Shown: one piece after another, positions 37,147 to 46,426 of the stretch
Position numbering within the stretch: position 1 is the stretch's first letter
Layout of the letters: every line of letters starts with the position of its first letter
Assembly (NCBI RefSeq): GCF_009696145.1
Contig: NZ_VUMO01000007.1
Coordinates: 59,114 to 123,113, forward strand
Origin: Pseudoramibacter porci
GTDB lineage: Bacteria; Bacillota; Clostridia; Eubacteriales; Eubacteriaceae
DNA length: 64,000 bases
Direction of reading: 5' to 3'
The notes under the pieces: model-generated
Seen by the model: only the letters and a program-made list of their open reading frames with translations
What the model was told of the DNA's origin: nothing
The model's database searches: none
Position numbers and translations under genes: made by a program

Positions 37147-38297
37147 TCAAGCGGCATCTGGCCATTTTAGGTTCAACTGGTTCCATCGGGACGCAGACGC
37201 TCGACGTCGTGCGCATGCATCCCGACTTGTTTAAAGTGACGGCATTGGGGTGCGGCCGGTCGATTGATTTGGTCGAAAAACAGGCGCGGGAATTTGGCCC
37301 GTCGCTTGTGGCGGTTTACGACGAAGGGCAGGCGGATGTGCTGAAAATGCGCTTGTCAGATACCCAGATCCGGGTGGTTTCCGGGATATCCGGTTTAATT
37401 GAACTGGCGTCACAGCCGGAGGCGGACACAGTTGTCACGGCGATTGTCGGCATGATCGGTGTCGAACCAACTGTTGCGGCGATTGAAGCGGGCAAGGACA
37501 TTGCTCTGGCCAATAAAGAAACCTGTGTCACCGCCGGGCATTTGATCATGCCGCTGGCAAAGGCGCACGGCGTGAATATTCTGCCGGTGGACTCGGAACA
37601 CTCGGCGATTTTTCAATCGCTTCAAGGCAAAGCCGACTCTAAAATCAATAAGATCCTGCTGACGGCTTCCGGCGGACCCTTCCGCGGGATGAGCAGAAAA
37701 GAGCTTGAACACGTCACGGTTAAAGAAACCTTGGCCCATCCAACGTGGCAGATGGGACCGAAGGTGACGGTCGATTCGGCGACGATGGTCAACAAAGGGC
37801 TTGAAGTCATCGAAGCGCGGTGGCTTTTTGACGTGGATCCGGACCAGATTCAAGTCGTCATCCAGCCCCAGAGCATCATTCATTCAATGGTCGAGTATGA
37901 AGATCACTCCGTCATCGCGCAGCTGGCAACCTCCGATATGCGGGTGCCGATTCAGTACGCATTGACCTGGCCGAATCATCTGCCGTCGCCGGCGGACGCG
38001 CTGGATTTTGAAACCCTCAAATCTCTGAGTTTTGACGTGCCGGATAACGATACGTTTAAGGGGCTGCCGCTGGCGGTTTCGGCGATTAAAACCGGCGGCT
38101 CCATGCCCTGCGCTTTCAATGCGGCCAACGAATGGGCCAACGCGGCATTCCGCCGCGGCGAGATCCGCTTCCTCGATATCTACGACATCATTGAAAGCGT
38201 TATGGATGAGCATCAGGTGATAGCGTCGCCGACGGTCTCGGAAATACGGGAAATTGCACATGAAACATTTGAATACTGTGACAGACAATTTAAATAA
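37143..38297 (+). CDS. dxr: 1-deoxy-D-xylulose 5-phosphate reductoisomerase
   Basis: This NADPH enzyme makes MEP, the committed intermediate of the non-mevalonate isoprenoid pathway; 384 residues. It begins with the NADPH motif GSTGSIGTQTLDVV and shows the metal-site segments LPVDSEHSAIFQ and HPTWQMGPKVTVDSATMVNKGLE-like (key part GPKVTVDSATMVNKG). The start is GTG 37143, directly coupled to a small upstream frame. Its 3' end overlaps dxs by 38 bases. rseP, which often follows dxr, is not present here. Confidence 0.95.
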   Translation: MIKRHLAILGSTGSIGTQTLDVVRMHPDLFKVTALGCGRSIDLVEKQAREFGPSLVAVYDEGQADVLKMRLSDTQIRVVSGISGLIELASQPEADTVVTAIVGMIGVEPTVAAIEAGKDIALANKETCVTAGHLIMPLAKAHGVNILPVDSEHSAIFQSLQGKADSKINKILLTASGGPFRGMSRKELEHVTVKETLAHPTWQMGPKVTVDSATMVNKGLEVIEARWLFDVDPDQIQVVIQPQSIIHSMVEYEDHSVIAQLATSDMRVPIQYALTWPNHLPSPADALDFETLKSLSFDVPDNDTFKGLPLAVSAIKTGGSMPCAFNAANEWANAAFRRGEIRFLDIYDIIESVMDEHQVIASPTVSEIREIAHETFEYCDRQFK

Positions 38298-40212
38298 TAA
38301 GGCCAATAACAATCCGCGGCGCCCTCGATCTTCGGTTTTGTCCAGAATTAACAAAAACGGCGATATCCGCCGGATCGCTCCTCAGGATTACGATCAGTTG
38401 GCCTGGGAGATCCGCCGCTTTCTGATTCAGAAGGTATCGGTCACCGGCGGTCATTTGGCGTCCAACCTCGGGGCAGTTGAACTGACCATGGCGCTGCATT
38501 TGGTCTTCGATTTTTCAAAGGATCGCATCGTCTTCGACGTCGGGCATCAGTCCTACGTTCATAAGATTTTAACTGGCCGAAAGGACGATTTCGATACCCT
38601 GCGCCAGCACGGCGGTCTCAGCGGCTTTCCGAAGCGCAGCGAGAGCGCGACGGACGCCTTTGACACCGGCCACGCTTCCAACAGTGTCTCGGCCGCATTG
38701 GGGATGGCTTGTGCCCGAGATCTTAAAGGAGACGACAATGCCGTGATCGCCGTCATCGGCGACGGCGCGTCGACCGGGGGTATGTTTTTTGAGGCACTGA
38801 ACAACGCGGGGCGCATGAAACGCAACGTCATTATCGTCCTCAATGACAATGACATGTCGATTTCTAGAAATTTAAGCGGGCTGTCTGTTTATTTGAGCGG
38901 CCTGCGCACGGCGTCGTCTTACACGGAGCTTAAAGATCATGTCAAGCGGCGGCTGGCGCACCTGCCCAGGATCGGCGAGCCCATTGCCGATCACCTCAGC
39001 ACCGTGAAGACCGGGATCAAAAATATGATGATTCCGGAAATGCTTTTCGAAAATTTCGGTGTCACTTATCTGGGGCCGGTCGACGGGACGAATATTTCCC
39101 AGATGGTCAAAACTTTTAAAGACGCGCGGAAGCTGCAGAAGGCGGTCATTGTCCACGTTGTAACGAAAAAAGGCCGGGGCTATGAGCCCGCTGAGCGCCA
39201 TCCAGACAAATTTCACGGTATCGGTCCATTTGAAATTGAAACCGGCCAGCTGAAACAGCCGAAGCGCAGGCCCAGCTGGTCAGATGTATTCGGACAAGCC
39301 CTCGTTGAAGAGGGCAGAACCTGTGACAAAATTGTCGCGATCACGGCGGCAATGGCCGACGGCACAGGACTGAAGCTATTTGGTATGCGCTACCCCAAAC
39401 GATTTTTCGATGTGGGGATCGAAGAGGAACACGCGGTGACCTTTGCCGGTGGTTTGGCGTCTCAGGGCATGATTCCGGTGGTCGCTATTTATTCAACATT
39501 TCTCCAGCGCGCTTACGATCAGCTGCTCGAGGACGTCTGTCTGCAGAATCTTCACGTGATCTTTGCGGTGGACCGGGCCGGACTGGTCGGCCGGGATGGC
39601 GAAACCCATCAGGGCATTTTTGACACGTCCTTTCTCGCGCAGATGCCGAATATGACCGTGCTGGAACCGAAAAACGCCTGGGAGCTCAAGGCGATGCTTC
39701 ACTACGGAATTCACCAGATAGATGGGCCGGTGGCCATTCGCTACAGCCGGGGCTCGGCGCCCGAAGGGTTTGCCGACCATACACAGCCCATTGAAGGCTT
39801 AAAGGCAGAGATCCTGCGGGATGGGCGAGATGCGGCGCTGTTGACCCTCGGCCATTTGTGTGAAACCGGCGCGGCCATTTGCGAGGGGCTGAAAACGCAG
39901 GCAGATGTTGACTGCGGCCTCGTCAACGTCCGCAGCATTAAACCGATGGATACGGAGATGCTCGAACGCATGGCGGAACGGGGCCCGGTGATTACCTTAG
40001 AGGATAATAGCCGAATCGGCGGGTTTGGGCAGCGGGCGGCCGCCTGGCTGGCTGAACACAAACCGGGCAGCCGCGTTTTGGTGCTGGCCGTGGAGGATCA
40101 ATTTGTGCCTCACGGCTCGACCGACGAGCTGATGGCGGATCTCGGTTTGGACGCGGTGCACGCGGTGGATCGGATTGCAGCCTTTTTGAAAAAGCAAAAA
40201 GATAAAAAATAA
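38260..40212 (+). CDS. dxs: 1-deoxy-D-xylulose 5-phosphate synthase
   Basis: This thiamine diphosphate enzyme joins pyruvate and glyceraldehyde 3-phosphate, the first step of the MEP pathway; 650 residues. It shows HLASNLGAVELTMALH, the diphosphate-binding GDGAST...NDN pattern, DVGIEEEHAVTFAGGLA and DRAGLVGRDGETHQG. ATG 38260 lies within the end of dxr. An N-terminal tail of about 35 polar residues (many N, R) precedes the core, longer than usual. Confidence 0.95.
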   Translation: MKHLNTVTDNLNNKANNNPRRPRSSVLSRINKNGDIRRIAPQDYDQLAWEIRRFLIQKVSVTGGHLASNLGAVELTMALHLVFDFSKDRIVFDVGHQSYVHKILTGRKDDFDTLRQHGGLSGFPKRSESATDAFDTGHASNSVSAALGMACARDLKGDDNAVIAVIGDGASTGGMFFEALNNAGRMKRNVIIVLNDNDMSISRNLSGLSVYLSGLRTASSYTELKDHVKRRLAHLPRIGEPIADHLSTVKTGIKNMMIPEMLFENFGVTYLGPVDGTNISQMVKTFKDARKLQKAVIVHVVTKKGRGYEPAERHPDKFHGIGPFEIETGQLKQPKRRPSWSDVFGQALVEEGRTCDKIVAITAAMADGTGLKLFGMRYPKRFFDVGIEEEHAVTFAGGLASQGMIPVVAIYSTFLQRAYDQLLEDVCLQNLHVIFAVDRAGLVGRDGETHQGIFDTSFLAQMPNMTVLEPKNAWELKAMLHYGIHQIDGPVAIRYSRGSAPEGFADHTQPIEGLKAEILRDGRDAALLTLGHLCETGAAICEGLKTQADVDCGLVNVRSIKPMDTEMLERMAERGPVITLEDNSRIGGFGQRAAAWLAEHKPGSRVLVLAVEDQFVPHGSTDELMADLGLDAVHAVDRIAAFLKKQKDKK

Positions 40213-40223
40213 AGGAGACAACC

Positions 40224-40499
40224 ATGATCAATATTCAATTTCGCCCGGAAGAGATGCGGGCGGTCGCATTGGACGGTGAAAAAGTAATCGGTGAGTGCAC
40301 AGTGAGCGCTTCCGGGCGCATCTGGCTTTTGACGCACACCGAGGTGGACCAGGCTTACGGCGGCCAGGGCATTGCCGGCAGGCTCGTCGACAGTGTCGTC
40401 GAAGCGGCGCGGGAACGAGGTCTGAAAATTCACCCGCTCTGCGATTACGCGCAAAAGCGTTTTGCTGTGAAAAAAGAATACGTTGACGTCGCAAAATAG
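40224..40499 (+). CDS. Small GNAT-like N-acetyltransferase (YjdJ-type)
   Basis: This 91-residue protein has a short acetyltransferase fold of the COG2388 kind: LTHTEVDQAYGGQGIAGRLVDSVVEAARERGLKI carries the acetyl-CoA loop (key residues GGQGIAGRL) and PLCDYAQKRF follows. Substrate unknown. AAAGGAGACAACC precedes the ATG, and it lies 11 bases after dxs. It is followed by a strong bidirectional terminator. Confidence 0.85.
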   Translation: MINIQFRPEEMRAVALDGEKVIGECTVSASGRIWLLTHTEVDQAYGGQGIAGRLVDSVVEAARERGLKIHPLCDYAQKRFAVKKEYVDVAK

Positions 40500-40509
40500 G
40501 CGCCGCAAA

Positions 40510-40550
40510 AAAATAACCCGTTTCTTAATTTTTAAGAAACGGGTTATTTT
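40510..40550. terminator. Bidirectional terminator between convergent genes
   Basis: A perfect 19-base stem (40510-40528 with 40532-40550) with a three-base loop and A/T runs at both ends stops both the dxs group and the minus-strand LOG-family gene. Confidence 0.93.
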
Positions 40551-40558
40551 AATTGCAT

Positions 40559-41116
40559 TTATTGCCTTGACCGTTTGGCGATTTCGCGTTCGATTTCCCG
40601 GTAAATGGCCTCTAAATTGTCCGCGAAGACAATGGTGTCGAAGGTCGCTTGATCGAGAAAGCCCTGCGTAACCATTTCGCGGTATAGGTCGCGGACGGAA
40701 TCGTAGAAATGGTCACTGTTGTAAAAAACAGCGGGTTTGTTGTGACGGTGCAGCTTGCGCAGAGAGATGATCTCCGTGATTTCTTCGATGGTGCCGGGAC
40801 CGCCGGGCAGTGCGATGAAAAAGTCGCCTTCATCCCGCATGATCGTTTTCCGCTCCGCCATGGTTTTAACGGTGACGGTTTTGGTCAGGCCGTCGTGGGC
40901 GAGTTCAATTTCCTTCAAAAATTCAGGAATGATTCCGTACACTTCACCGCCGGCTTTCAGGGCGGCATTGGACACCGCACCCATCAGACCGGTCCAGCCG
41001 CCGCCGTAAATCAGGCGGTGCCCATTTTTGCCAATCCAAGTCCCCAGCGCTTCGGCGTCCTTGCGGTAGTGGGGCTGGTTGCCGAATTTTGATCCACAAT
41101 AAACCGTGATGTTCAT
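40559..41116 (-). CDS. LOG family protein (TIGR00730, Rossmann fold)
   Basis: This 185-residue protein carries the LOG motif: YGGGWTGLMGAVSNAAL and the PGGPGTIEEI nucleotide loop. Members are cytokinin riboside phosphoribohydrolases or nucleotide hydrolases; in bacteria the true substrate is often unknown. AGGAGAG precedes the ATG. It follows ppaC by 45 bases on the same strand. The 3' part contains a near-match to the Noc site. Confidence 0.88.
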   Translation of the reverse strand: MNITVYCGSKFGNQPHYRKDAEALGTWIGKNGHRLIYGGGWTGLMGAVSNAALKAGGEVYGIIPEFLKEIELAHDGLTKTVTVKTMAERKTIMRDEGDFFIALPGGPGTIEEITEIISLRKLHRHNKPAVFYNSDHFYDSVRDLYREMVTQGFLDQATFDTIVFADNLEAIYREIEREIAKRSRQ

Positions 41117-41161
41117 AAGACTCTCCTTTTGTCCTTTCTTAGGGTCAGATTATTTTTTAGA

Positions 41162-42787
41162 TTATGCCTCTGAAGCAACGCGCATCAGCGGCGGTACAAC
41201 TTGTTTCTTTCTCGAGAACATGCCCGGGAAGAATTGGCTGATATCTTCGTCTTCAATGCCAAAAGCGTCACGCACCAAATGGCGCTGTTCGCCGGCAATG
41301 AGCAGTTCGGAACCGCCGAGGACGATATCCGTCACCATGAGGATGGCCAGATCGGCGCCTTCTTTTTCACAGTTTTCCTGCATCTGAGCAAGCAAGTCCT
41401 TCAATTTGTTGAACAAACTCTTGTAGTCGCCTGTGTTAATCTGGGAAATTTCGATCTTGTAGTCGCCCATCGTAAAGATTTTGCGGTCGGCGCCGATGAT
41501 TTGTTTCGGGGTCATGTCGCCCAGATTGGAACCGGCAATCAGCATCGACCGGCCGTATTCCCGCAGGTTGACGTCGGCGATTTTCGCCAGCGCCTGCGCC
41601 GCCTGCTTGTCCTGTTCGGTACAGGTCGGCGAGTTGAACAGCAGTGTGTCGGAGATGATGGCCGAAAGTAACAGTCCCGCTATTTTTTTCGGAATCGGGA
41701 CGTCCTTTTCCTGATACATCTTCGTAATAATGGTACAGGTGCAGCCCAGCGGTTCGACCCGCATGTAAAGCGGCGCGTCGGTCTGGATTTCGGCGACGCG
41801 GTGATGGTCGATGATTTCAGCAATTTCCGCGTCTTCAAGGCCGGCGATGGATTGGGTTCTTTCGTTGTGGTCGACGAGGATGACCCGCTTGCGCTGATAA
41901 TCGAGCAGCGAGGATTTGGTGATGGTTCCAAGAACTACCCCGTCATCGGTCACGACGGGGAAACGGTTGTGGGGCGAAGAGAGCATGTTGCTCTTGACGT
42001 CCGCCAATGTTTCAGAGACCATAAAAAATTCCATGGTGTCGTGATTGACGTACGGACGGATCGGCATGACCTGCTCGAGCAGGCGGATCACTTCGAATGT
42101 CGATTTCTCCGTCAGTATGGTGGTCCCGGTAAAGCCGTCGGGAATGGGGATGTCCATATCTTCCGGTACGTCGGAGATGATGACGTAAGCGTTGCCGCCG
42201 GCAAACGCCGTGTCCCGGGAGGAATCGTTGCGCGTGGTCAGCACGACGTCGTCAGGATTCAGTTTTGCGCCGGACGCCAGCTGAGAGTTGTTGTAGAAAC
42301 AGCCCTTGACGTCGCCGCTCGGCGTATCGCCGATGACTCTGGCGTTCAAAGTTTTGATAATGTTGCGGTAAGGGGTCTTTGCTTTCATCAGACCGTCTTC
42401 CTGGAAAGGGTCGGAATAAGCGTGCATGATGTCTGGCAGGGAAATGATACCGATGAGTTTTTTCTGGTCGTCCACAACAGGGAGCGAACGTCCGGGGTTG
42501 TCGATGATCAAATTCATCGTGTGATTGATGGAATTTTCTTCGGTGACCATCGCGTCGTTGTTCAAATGAATATCGCTCACTTGGGGTTTGACGCTTTTGA
42601 TCAGTCTCGGCGGTTTGACGTCGAAAGTATCTAAAGCAAACTGGGTTTCTTTGTTGATCGGCCCCAATCGGCAGGCTTCAGTCTCCGGGGAACCCGTTTC
42701 CCGCTTAAAATAGGCATACGCAATCGCCGAACAGATCGAATCCGTATCCGGCTTCTGATGCCCGAAAACATAAGTCATTTGAGACAT
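41162..42787 (-). CDS. ppaC: CBS-domain manganese-dependent inorganic pyrophosphatase
   Basis: This family II pyrophosphatase of 541 residues has an inserted regulatory region. The DHH metal site is at H10, D14 and D16 (FGHQKPDTDS), followed by a first CBS part (about 60-125), a DRTGG-like part, a second CBS part (about 245-300), then VDHNE, IDHH and a DHHA2 domain. The CBS/DRTGG form is regulated by adenine nucleotides in Clostridia. AAGGAGG before ATG 42787 decides the start over 42814. Confidence 0.94.
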   Translation of the reverse strand: MSQMTYVFGHQKPDTDSICSAIAYAYFKRETGSPETEACRLGPINKETQFALDTFDVKPPRLIKSVKPQVSDIHLNNDAMVTEENSINHTMNLIIDNPGRSLPVVDDQKKLIGIISLPDIMHAYSDPFQEDGLMKAKTPYRNIIKTLNARVIGDTPSGDVKGCFYNNSQLASGAKLNPDDVVLTTRNDSSRDTAFAGGNAYVIISDVPEDMDIPIPDGFTGTTILTEKSTFEVIRLLEQVMPIRPYVNHDTMEFFMVSETLADVKSNMLSSPHNRFPVVTDDGVVLGTITKSSLLDYQRKRVILVDHNERTQSIAGLEDAEIAEIIDHHRVAEIQTDAPLYMRVEPLGCTCTIITKMYQEKDVPIPKKIAGLLLSAIISDTLLFNSPTCTEQDKQAAQALAKIADVNLREYGRSMLIAGSNLGDMTPKQIIGADRKIFTMGDYKIEISQINTGDYKSLFNKLKDLLAQMQENCEKEGADLAILMVTDIVLGGSELLIAGEQRHLVRDAFGIEDEDISQFFPGMFSRKKQVVPPLMRVASEA

Positions 42788-42874
42788 AATACATCCTCCT
42801 TTTCCTAAACTCATTGTAGCAAAAACTCGATTTGTTTGGTAATGAATTATAAGCTTTATTCAGATAATTTTTTT

Positions 42875-42883
42875 TGCTATAAT
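42875..42883 (+). promoter_or_regulatory. Extended -10 promoter for rlmN operon
   Basis: TGCTATAAT (42875-42883) matches TGnTATAAT. It lies so close to an ATG at 42892 that this ATG cannot be in the message with a ribosome site, supporting the later rlmN start. Confidence 0.65.
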
Positions 42884-42939
42884 AGCTTTATATGAGTAAT
42901 CTGGGTTTTTGGATCCAAAATCAGATTAAAAGAGGTCTC

Positions 42940-43962
42940 ATGGAAAATTTATTTGGCTATAACTTAGAACAGTGTCAGCAGCTCATGGCGGATCTCGGGG
43001 AGCCGAAATTTAGAGGGAAGCAATTATTCCAGTGGCTGTACGAGAAAGGGGTCGAGACCCTCGACGCGTGCACCAATCTGCCGGAGGCTCTCAGGCGGCG
43101 CTTGTCGGAGGTGGCTGAAATTGACCACGGCGAGGTGATCCGGCGTCAACGCGATCCGGAGGACGGCACCGAAAAACTGTTAATCCGTTTTGCCGACGGC
43201 GCGTGCATCGAGACAGTTCTGATGCGCTATCACTACGGCCTTTCCCTCTGTGTTTCCAGCCAGGTTGGCTGTGCGATGGGATGCGCATTCTGCGCGTCCA
43301 CGCGGGGAGGCGTGGTTCGGGATTTGAGTGCCGGCGAGATCGCCAGTCAGATTTACTGGGCTCAGGCGGTTTCGGGCGAACGGGTGAGCCGAGTCGTTGT
43401 GATGGGCATTGGCGAGCCGCTGGCCAATTTTGACAATCTGCTCGCTTTCATCGATTTGGCCAACACGGGCTTCGGCATTGGCCAGCGGAAGATCACCGTC
43501 TCGACCTGCGGGCTGGTGCCCAAAATGGACGAGCTGGCGGAAAAAAAGCTGGAGATCAATTTGGCGGTGTCGCTGCACGCGCCGACGCAGCAAGTGCGCG
43601 AGCGCATCATGCCGGTCGCCAAACGCTACGCGCTGCCGGAACTGCTCCAGGCCTGCACGCGCTATTTTAAGACGACAGGCCGGCGGATTACCTTTGAGTA
43701 CGCACTGATGGACGCTGTCAATGACCGGCCGGAGGACGCAGCTGAGCTGATCCGCCTATTCCGGCATCAAAACATCCACATCAACTTGATTCGTCTCAAC
43801 CCGATTTCAGACGGGACAATTGCCGGAAGCCGGCGGGTGGATGATTTTGCGAAAACTCTCCAGGACGGCGGCATCAACTGCACCGTGAGAAGACGAATCG
43901 GAAAAAATATCGATGCGGCCTGCGGCCAGCTTCGCCGCAGAACGCAGGAGGAAACAAGGTGA
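42940..43962 (+). CDS. rlmN: Dual-specificity 23S rRNA/tRNA methyltransferase RlmN
   Basis: This radical-SAM enzyme of 340 residues methylates adenosine 2503 of 23S rRNA and tRNA A37. The radical-SAM cysteines are C111, C115 and C118 (CAMGCAFC); VVMGIGEPLANFDN and RLNPISDG are also typical, and a cysteine in the C-terminal GGINCTVRRRIGKNIDAACGQL is the methyl carrier. ATG 42940 with AGAGG upstream is chosen over 42892. Four bases separate it from stp. Confidence 0.95.
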   Translation: MENLFGYNLEQCQQLMADLGEPKFRGKQLFQWLYEKGVETLDACTNLPEALRRRLSEVAEIDHGEVIRRQRDPEDGTEKLLIRFADGACIETVLMRYHYGLSLCVSSQVGCAMGCAFCASTRGGVVRDLSAGEIASQIYWAQAVSGERVSRVVVMGIGEPLANFDNLLAFIDLANTGFGIGQRKITVSTCGLVPKMDELAEKKLEINLAVSLHAPTQQVRERIMPVAKRYALPELLQACTRYFKTTGRRITFEYALMDAVNDRPEDAAELIRLFRHQNIHINLIRLNPISDGTIAGSRRVDDFAKTLQDGGINCTVRRRIGKNIDAACGQLRRRTQEETR

Positions 43963-43966
43963 TACA

Positions 43967-44710
43967 ATGAAATGTGCTTATTCGACCAATATAGGGGCGA
44001 AGCGAAAATCCAATCAGGATGCTTATCTCGCGGCGAACGTCGAGAAGGACGGCATTCTCTATTACGTTTTTGCGGTCGCCGACGGATTGGGCGGTCATCG
44101 TTCCGGGGAGGTTGCGAGTCAGATCGCGATCGACAGCATCAAGGAACACATTGGCGAGATTCAGGATTTTACAAATTATCAGGAAGTCAACGCATTTTTT
44201 AACGATATCAACAAGGCGATCATTCACGAGGGGGTTATGCAGCCGGAAGAACTCGGCATGGCTACAACACTGACGATGGCCATCGTTCATGACGATAAAA
44301 TGGTGATTTACCACGTCGGCGACAGCCGGGCTTACCGCATCAACGCCAGCGGCATCGAGCATCTGACGAAGGACCATTCACTGGTGCAGGCGCTGATCGA
44401 TCGGGGCCGCATCACCCCGACAGAAGCGAAAGATCACCCGCAGAAAAACATCATCACCCGGGCATTGGGGACCGACGAAGTCTTGAAAGCGGATCTGTTT
44501 GAATATCGCTTATACCCCGGAGATCAGGTGCTGCTCTGCTCCGACGGGCTTTACAACATGGTCGGCGACGAGGAAATCCATCGCATCGTGATGGAAAACG
44601 ACATCGAAGAAGCCACGCGCAAGCTCGTCAATCTGGCGAACTACAACGGCGGCACGGATAATATTACCTTGATTATTTTCAAACCAGAATTCCAAATGAA
44701 GGAGGATTGA
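43967..44710 (+). CDS. stp: Stp1/PrpC-type PP2C serine/threonine phosphatase
   Basis: This metal-dependent phosphatase of 247 residues reverses PrkC phosphorylation. PP2C motifs are visible: TNIGAKRKSNQDA, VADGLGGHRSGEVAS, VGDSRAYRI, and CSDGLYNMV with GGTDNITLI near the end. The frame is open from 43913 inside rlmN, but MKCAYSTNIG is the family start. It lies one base before prkC, the standard partner. Confidence 0.95.
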   Translation: MKCAYSTNIGAKRKSNQDAYLAANVEKDGILYYVFAVADGLGGHRSGEVASQIAIDSIKEHIGEIQDFTNYQEVNAFFNDINKAIIHEGVMQPEELGMATTLTMAIVHDDKMVIYHVGDSRAYRINASGIEHLTKDHSLVQALIDRGRITPTEAKDHPQKNIITRALGTDEVLKADLFEYRLYPGDQVLLCSDGLYNMVGDEEIHRIVMENDIEEATRKLVNLANYNGGTDNITLIIFKPEFQMKED

Positions 44711-44711
44711 C

Positions 44712-46424
44712 GTGATCGGAAAAATACTGAACGACCGCTATAAGATCATCGAATTGATCGGACGGGGCGGTATGGCTTACGTTTATAAAGCCCAGGACAT
44801 GAAGCTTAACCGTTATGTAGCGGTAAAAATCCTCCGGGAAGAATACACGGAAAACGAACAGTTTATTAAAAAATTTGACCGGGAATCTCAGGCAGCTGCG
44901 GGATTGTCGGACCCGAACATCGTCTCGGTGTACGACGTCGGGGTCGACAACGATGTTTATTTCATTGTCATGGAATACGTCGACGGCATTACGCTGAAAC
45001 AGTACCTGACTCAGAAGGGCAGTTTGGATTACGAAGAAGCGACCAATTTTATCATCGATATCGCTGAAGCCCTCAAATGCGCCCATGACCACGGGATTAT
45101 CCACCGGGACATCAAGCCCCAGAACATCATGCTGACGTCTGACCTGACGCCGAAGGTCACGGACTTCGGCATCGCCCGAGCGATCAGCAGCGCCACCATC
45201 ACGATGACGAATCAGACGATGGGGTCGGTGCACTACATTTCGCCTGAACAGGCGCGGGGCGGTTTCGTCGACGCCCGATCGGATTTGTATTCCCTCGGGA
45301 TTATGTATTACGAGCTGCTGACCGGCGAACTGCCTTTTGACGATGACAATTCCGTCTCCATTGCCATCAAGCACATTCAGGAGGACATCACACCGCCGAA
45401 TCAGATCAATCCGTCCATTCCGCAGAGTGTATCAGACGTTGTGGTGCGGCTTTGTCAGAAAAAGCCGGAAGACCGCTACCAGAACTGCGAAGACCTCATT
45501 GAGGACTTAGATCAAATCATGCTGGACGCGTCGATCAGCCCAGTTGGGGAAACCGCGTCGACTGCGGATCTTTTTAGAGAGGAAGATCCTGCATCGACTG
45601 ATGATATTACCGGCATCAACGATTTGAGAAAGAAAAAGAAAAACCGCCGGATCGCGTTGATCGTCGTGCTGATTGCAGCGGTGGCGGCCGGGATCATCGC
45701 TTTCGCCATGACCCGCCAGCGCGTGACCGTTCCAGATCTGACCGGCATGACGGAAAGCCAGGCGACGGCGGCCTGCCAGCAGCTTGGCCTCACGCTGGAG
45801 GTCAGCAAGCACGCGTACAGCGATAGTGTCGGCAAGGGCAAAATCATGGCACAGACACCGAAAGCCAATACGCAGGTTGTGAAGGGCCGGGCCATTCGCG
45901 TGACGATCAGCCGGGGCAAGAGCACCACAACAGTGCCGAGTGTGGTCGGCTTGTCGGAAAATGCGGCGGTGACGAAGATTGAAGATGCCGGATTGACGGT
46001 ATCGGAAATCAAGCGAGAATACAACGATAATTACGATTCCGGTGTCGTGTTTGCCGTGTCGCCGAATACCGGTTCGAGCATTTCTAAAAACGGCAAGGTT
46101 GTGCTCTACGTGTCCAAGGGGCAGAATACAGCGTCCGTTCCGGGTATCGTCGGGCTGACGCAGAGCGATGCAGAAAGCCGTCTCCAGGCTAACGGGTTCA
46201 GCGTCGGCACGGTGACCCAGCAAAATTCTGACAGCTACGCGAAGGGCGTCGTGATCTCTCAGTCGCCGTCCGAAGGATCCAGCGTCACAAAGGGCTCGTC
46301 GATCAGCTTCGTCGTCAGCTCAGGACCAGCAGCAAAACAGGATACGGATGACGATCAAGGTGATGCTGACGCAAATAACAACAGTGGAAATAATAACAAC
46401 ACGTCATCTCAACAGGGCCATTAA
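44712..46424 (+). CDS. prkC: PASTA-domain serine/threonine protein kinase PrkC
   Basis: This membrane kinase of 570 residues senses cell-wall fragments. The cytoplasmic kinase domain shows GRGGMAYVYKA (17-27), K39, HRDIKPQN (131-138) and DFG (151-153). A transmembrane helix lies at about 315-337, then three external PASTA repeats, each starting VPDLTGM, VPSVVGL and VPGIVGL, and a D/N/S-rich tail. The start is GTG 44712 after AAGGAGG. It pairs with stp and precedes rsgA by two bases. Confidence 0.95.
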   Translation: MIGKILNDRYKIIELIGRGGMAYVYKAQDMKLNRYVAVKILREEYTENEQFIKKFDRESQAAAGLSDPNIVSVYDVGVDNDVYFIVMEYVDGITLKQYLTQKGSLDYEEATNFIIDIAEALKCAHDHGIIHRDIKPQNIMLTSDLTPKVTDFGIARAISSATITMTNQTMGSVHYISPEQARGGFVDARSDLYSLGIMYYELLTGELPFDDDNSVSIAIKHIQEDITPPNQINPSIPQSVSDVVVRLCQKKPEDRYQNCEDLIEDLDQIMLDASISPVGETASTADLFREEDPASTDDITGINDLRKKKKNRRIALIVVLIAAVAAGIIAFAMTRQRVTVPDLTGMTESQATAACQQLGLTLEVSKHAYSDSVGKGKIMAQTPKANTQVVKGRAIRVTISRGKSTTTVPSVVGLSENAAVTKIEDAGLTVSEIKREYNDNYDSGVVFAVSPNTGSSISKNGKVVLYVSKGQNTASVPGIVGLTQSDAESRLQANGFSVGTVTQQNSDSYAKGVVISQSPSEGSSVTKGSSISFVVSSGPAAKQDTDDDQGDADANNNSGNNNNTSSQQGH

Positions 46425-46426
46425 AT

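Noticed and set aside
42892..42939. Longer rlmN start
   Set aside because: The ATG is nine bases after the predicted -10 and has no ribosome site; ATG 42940 has one and fits the family.
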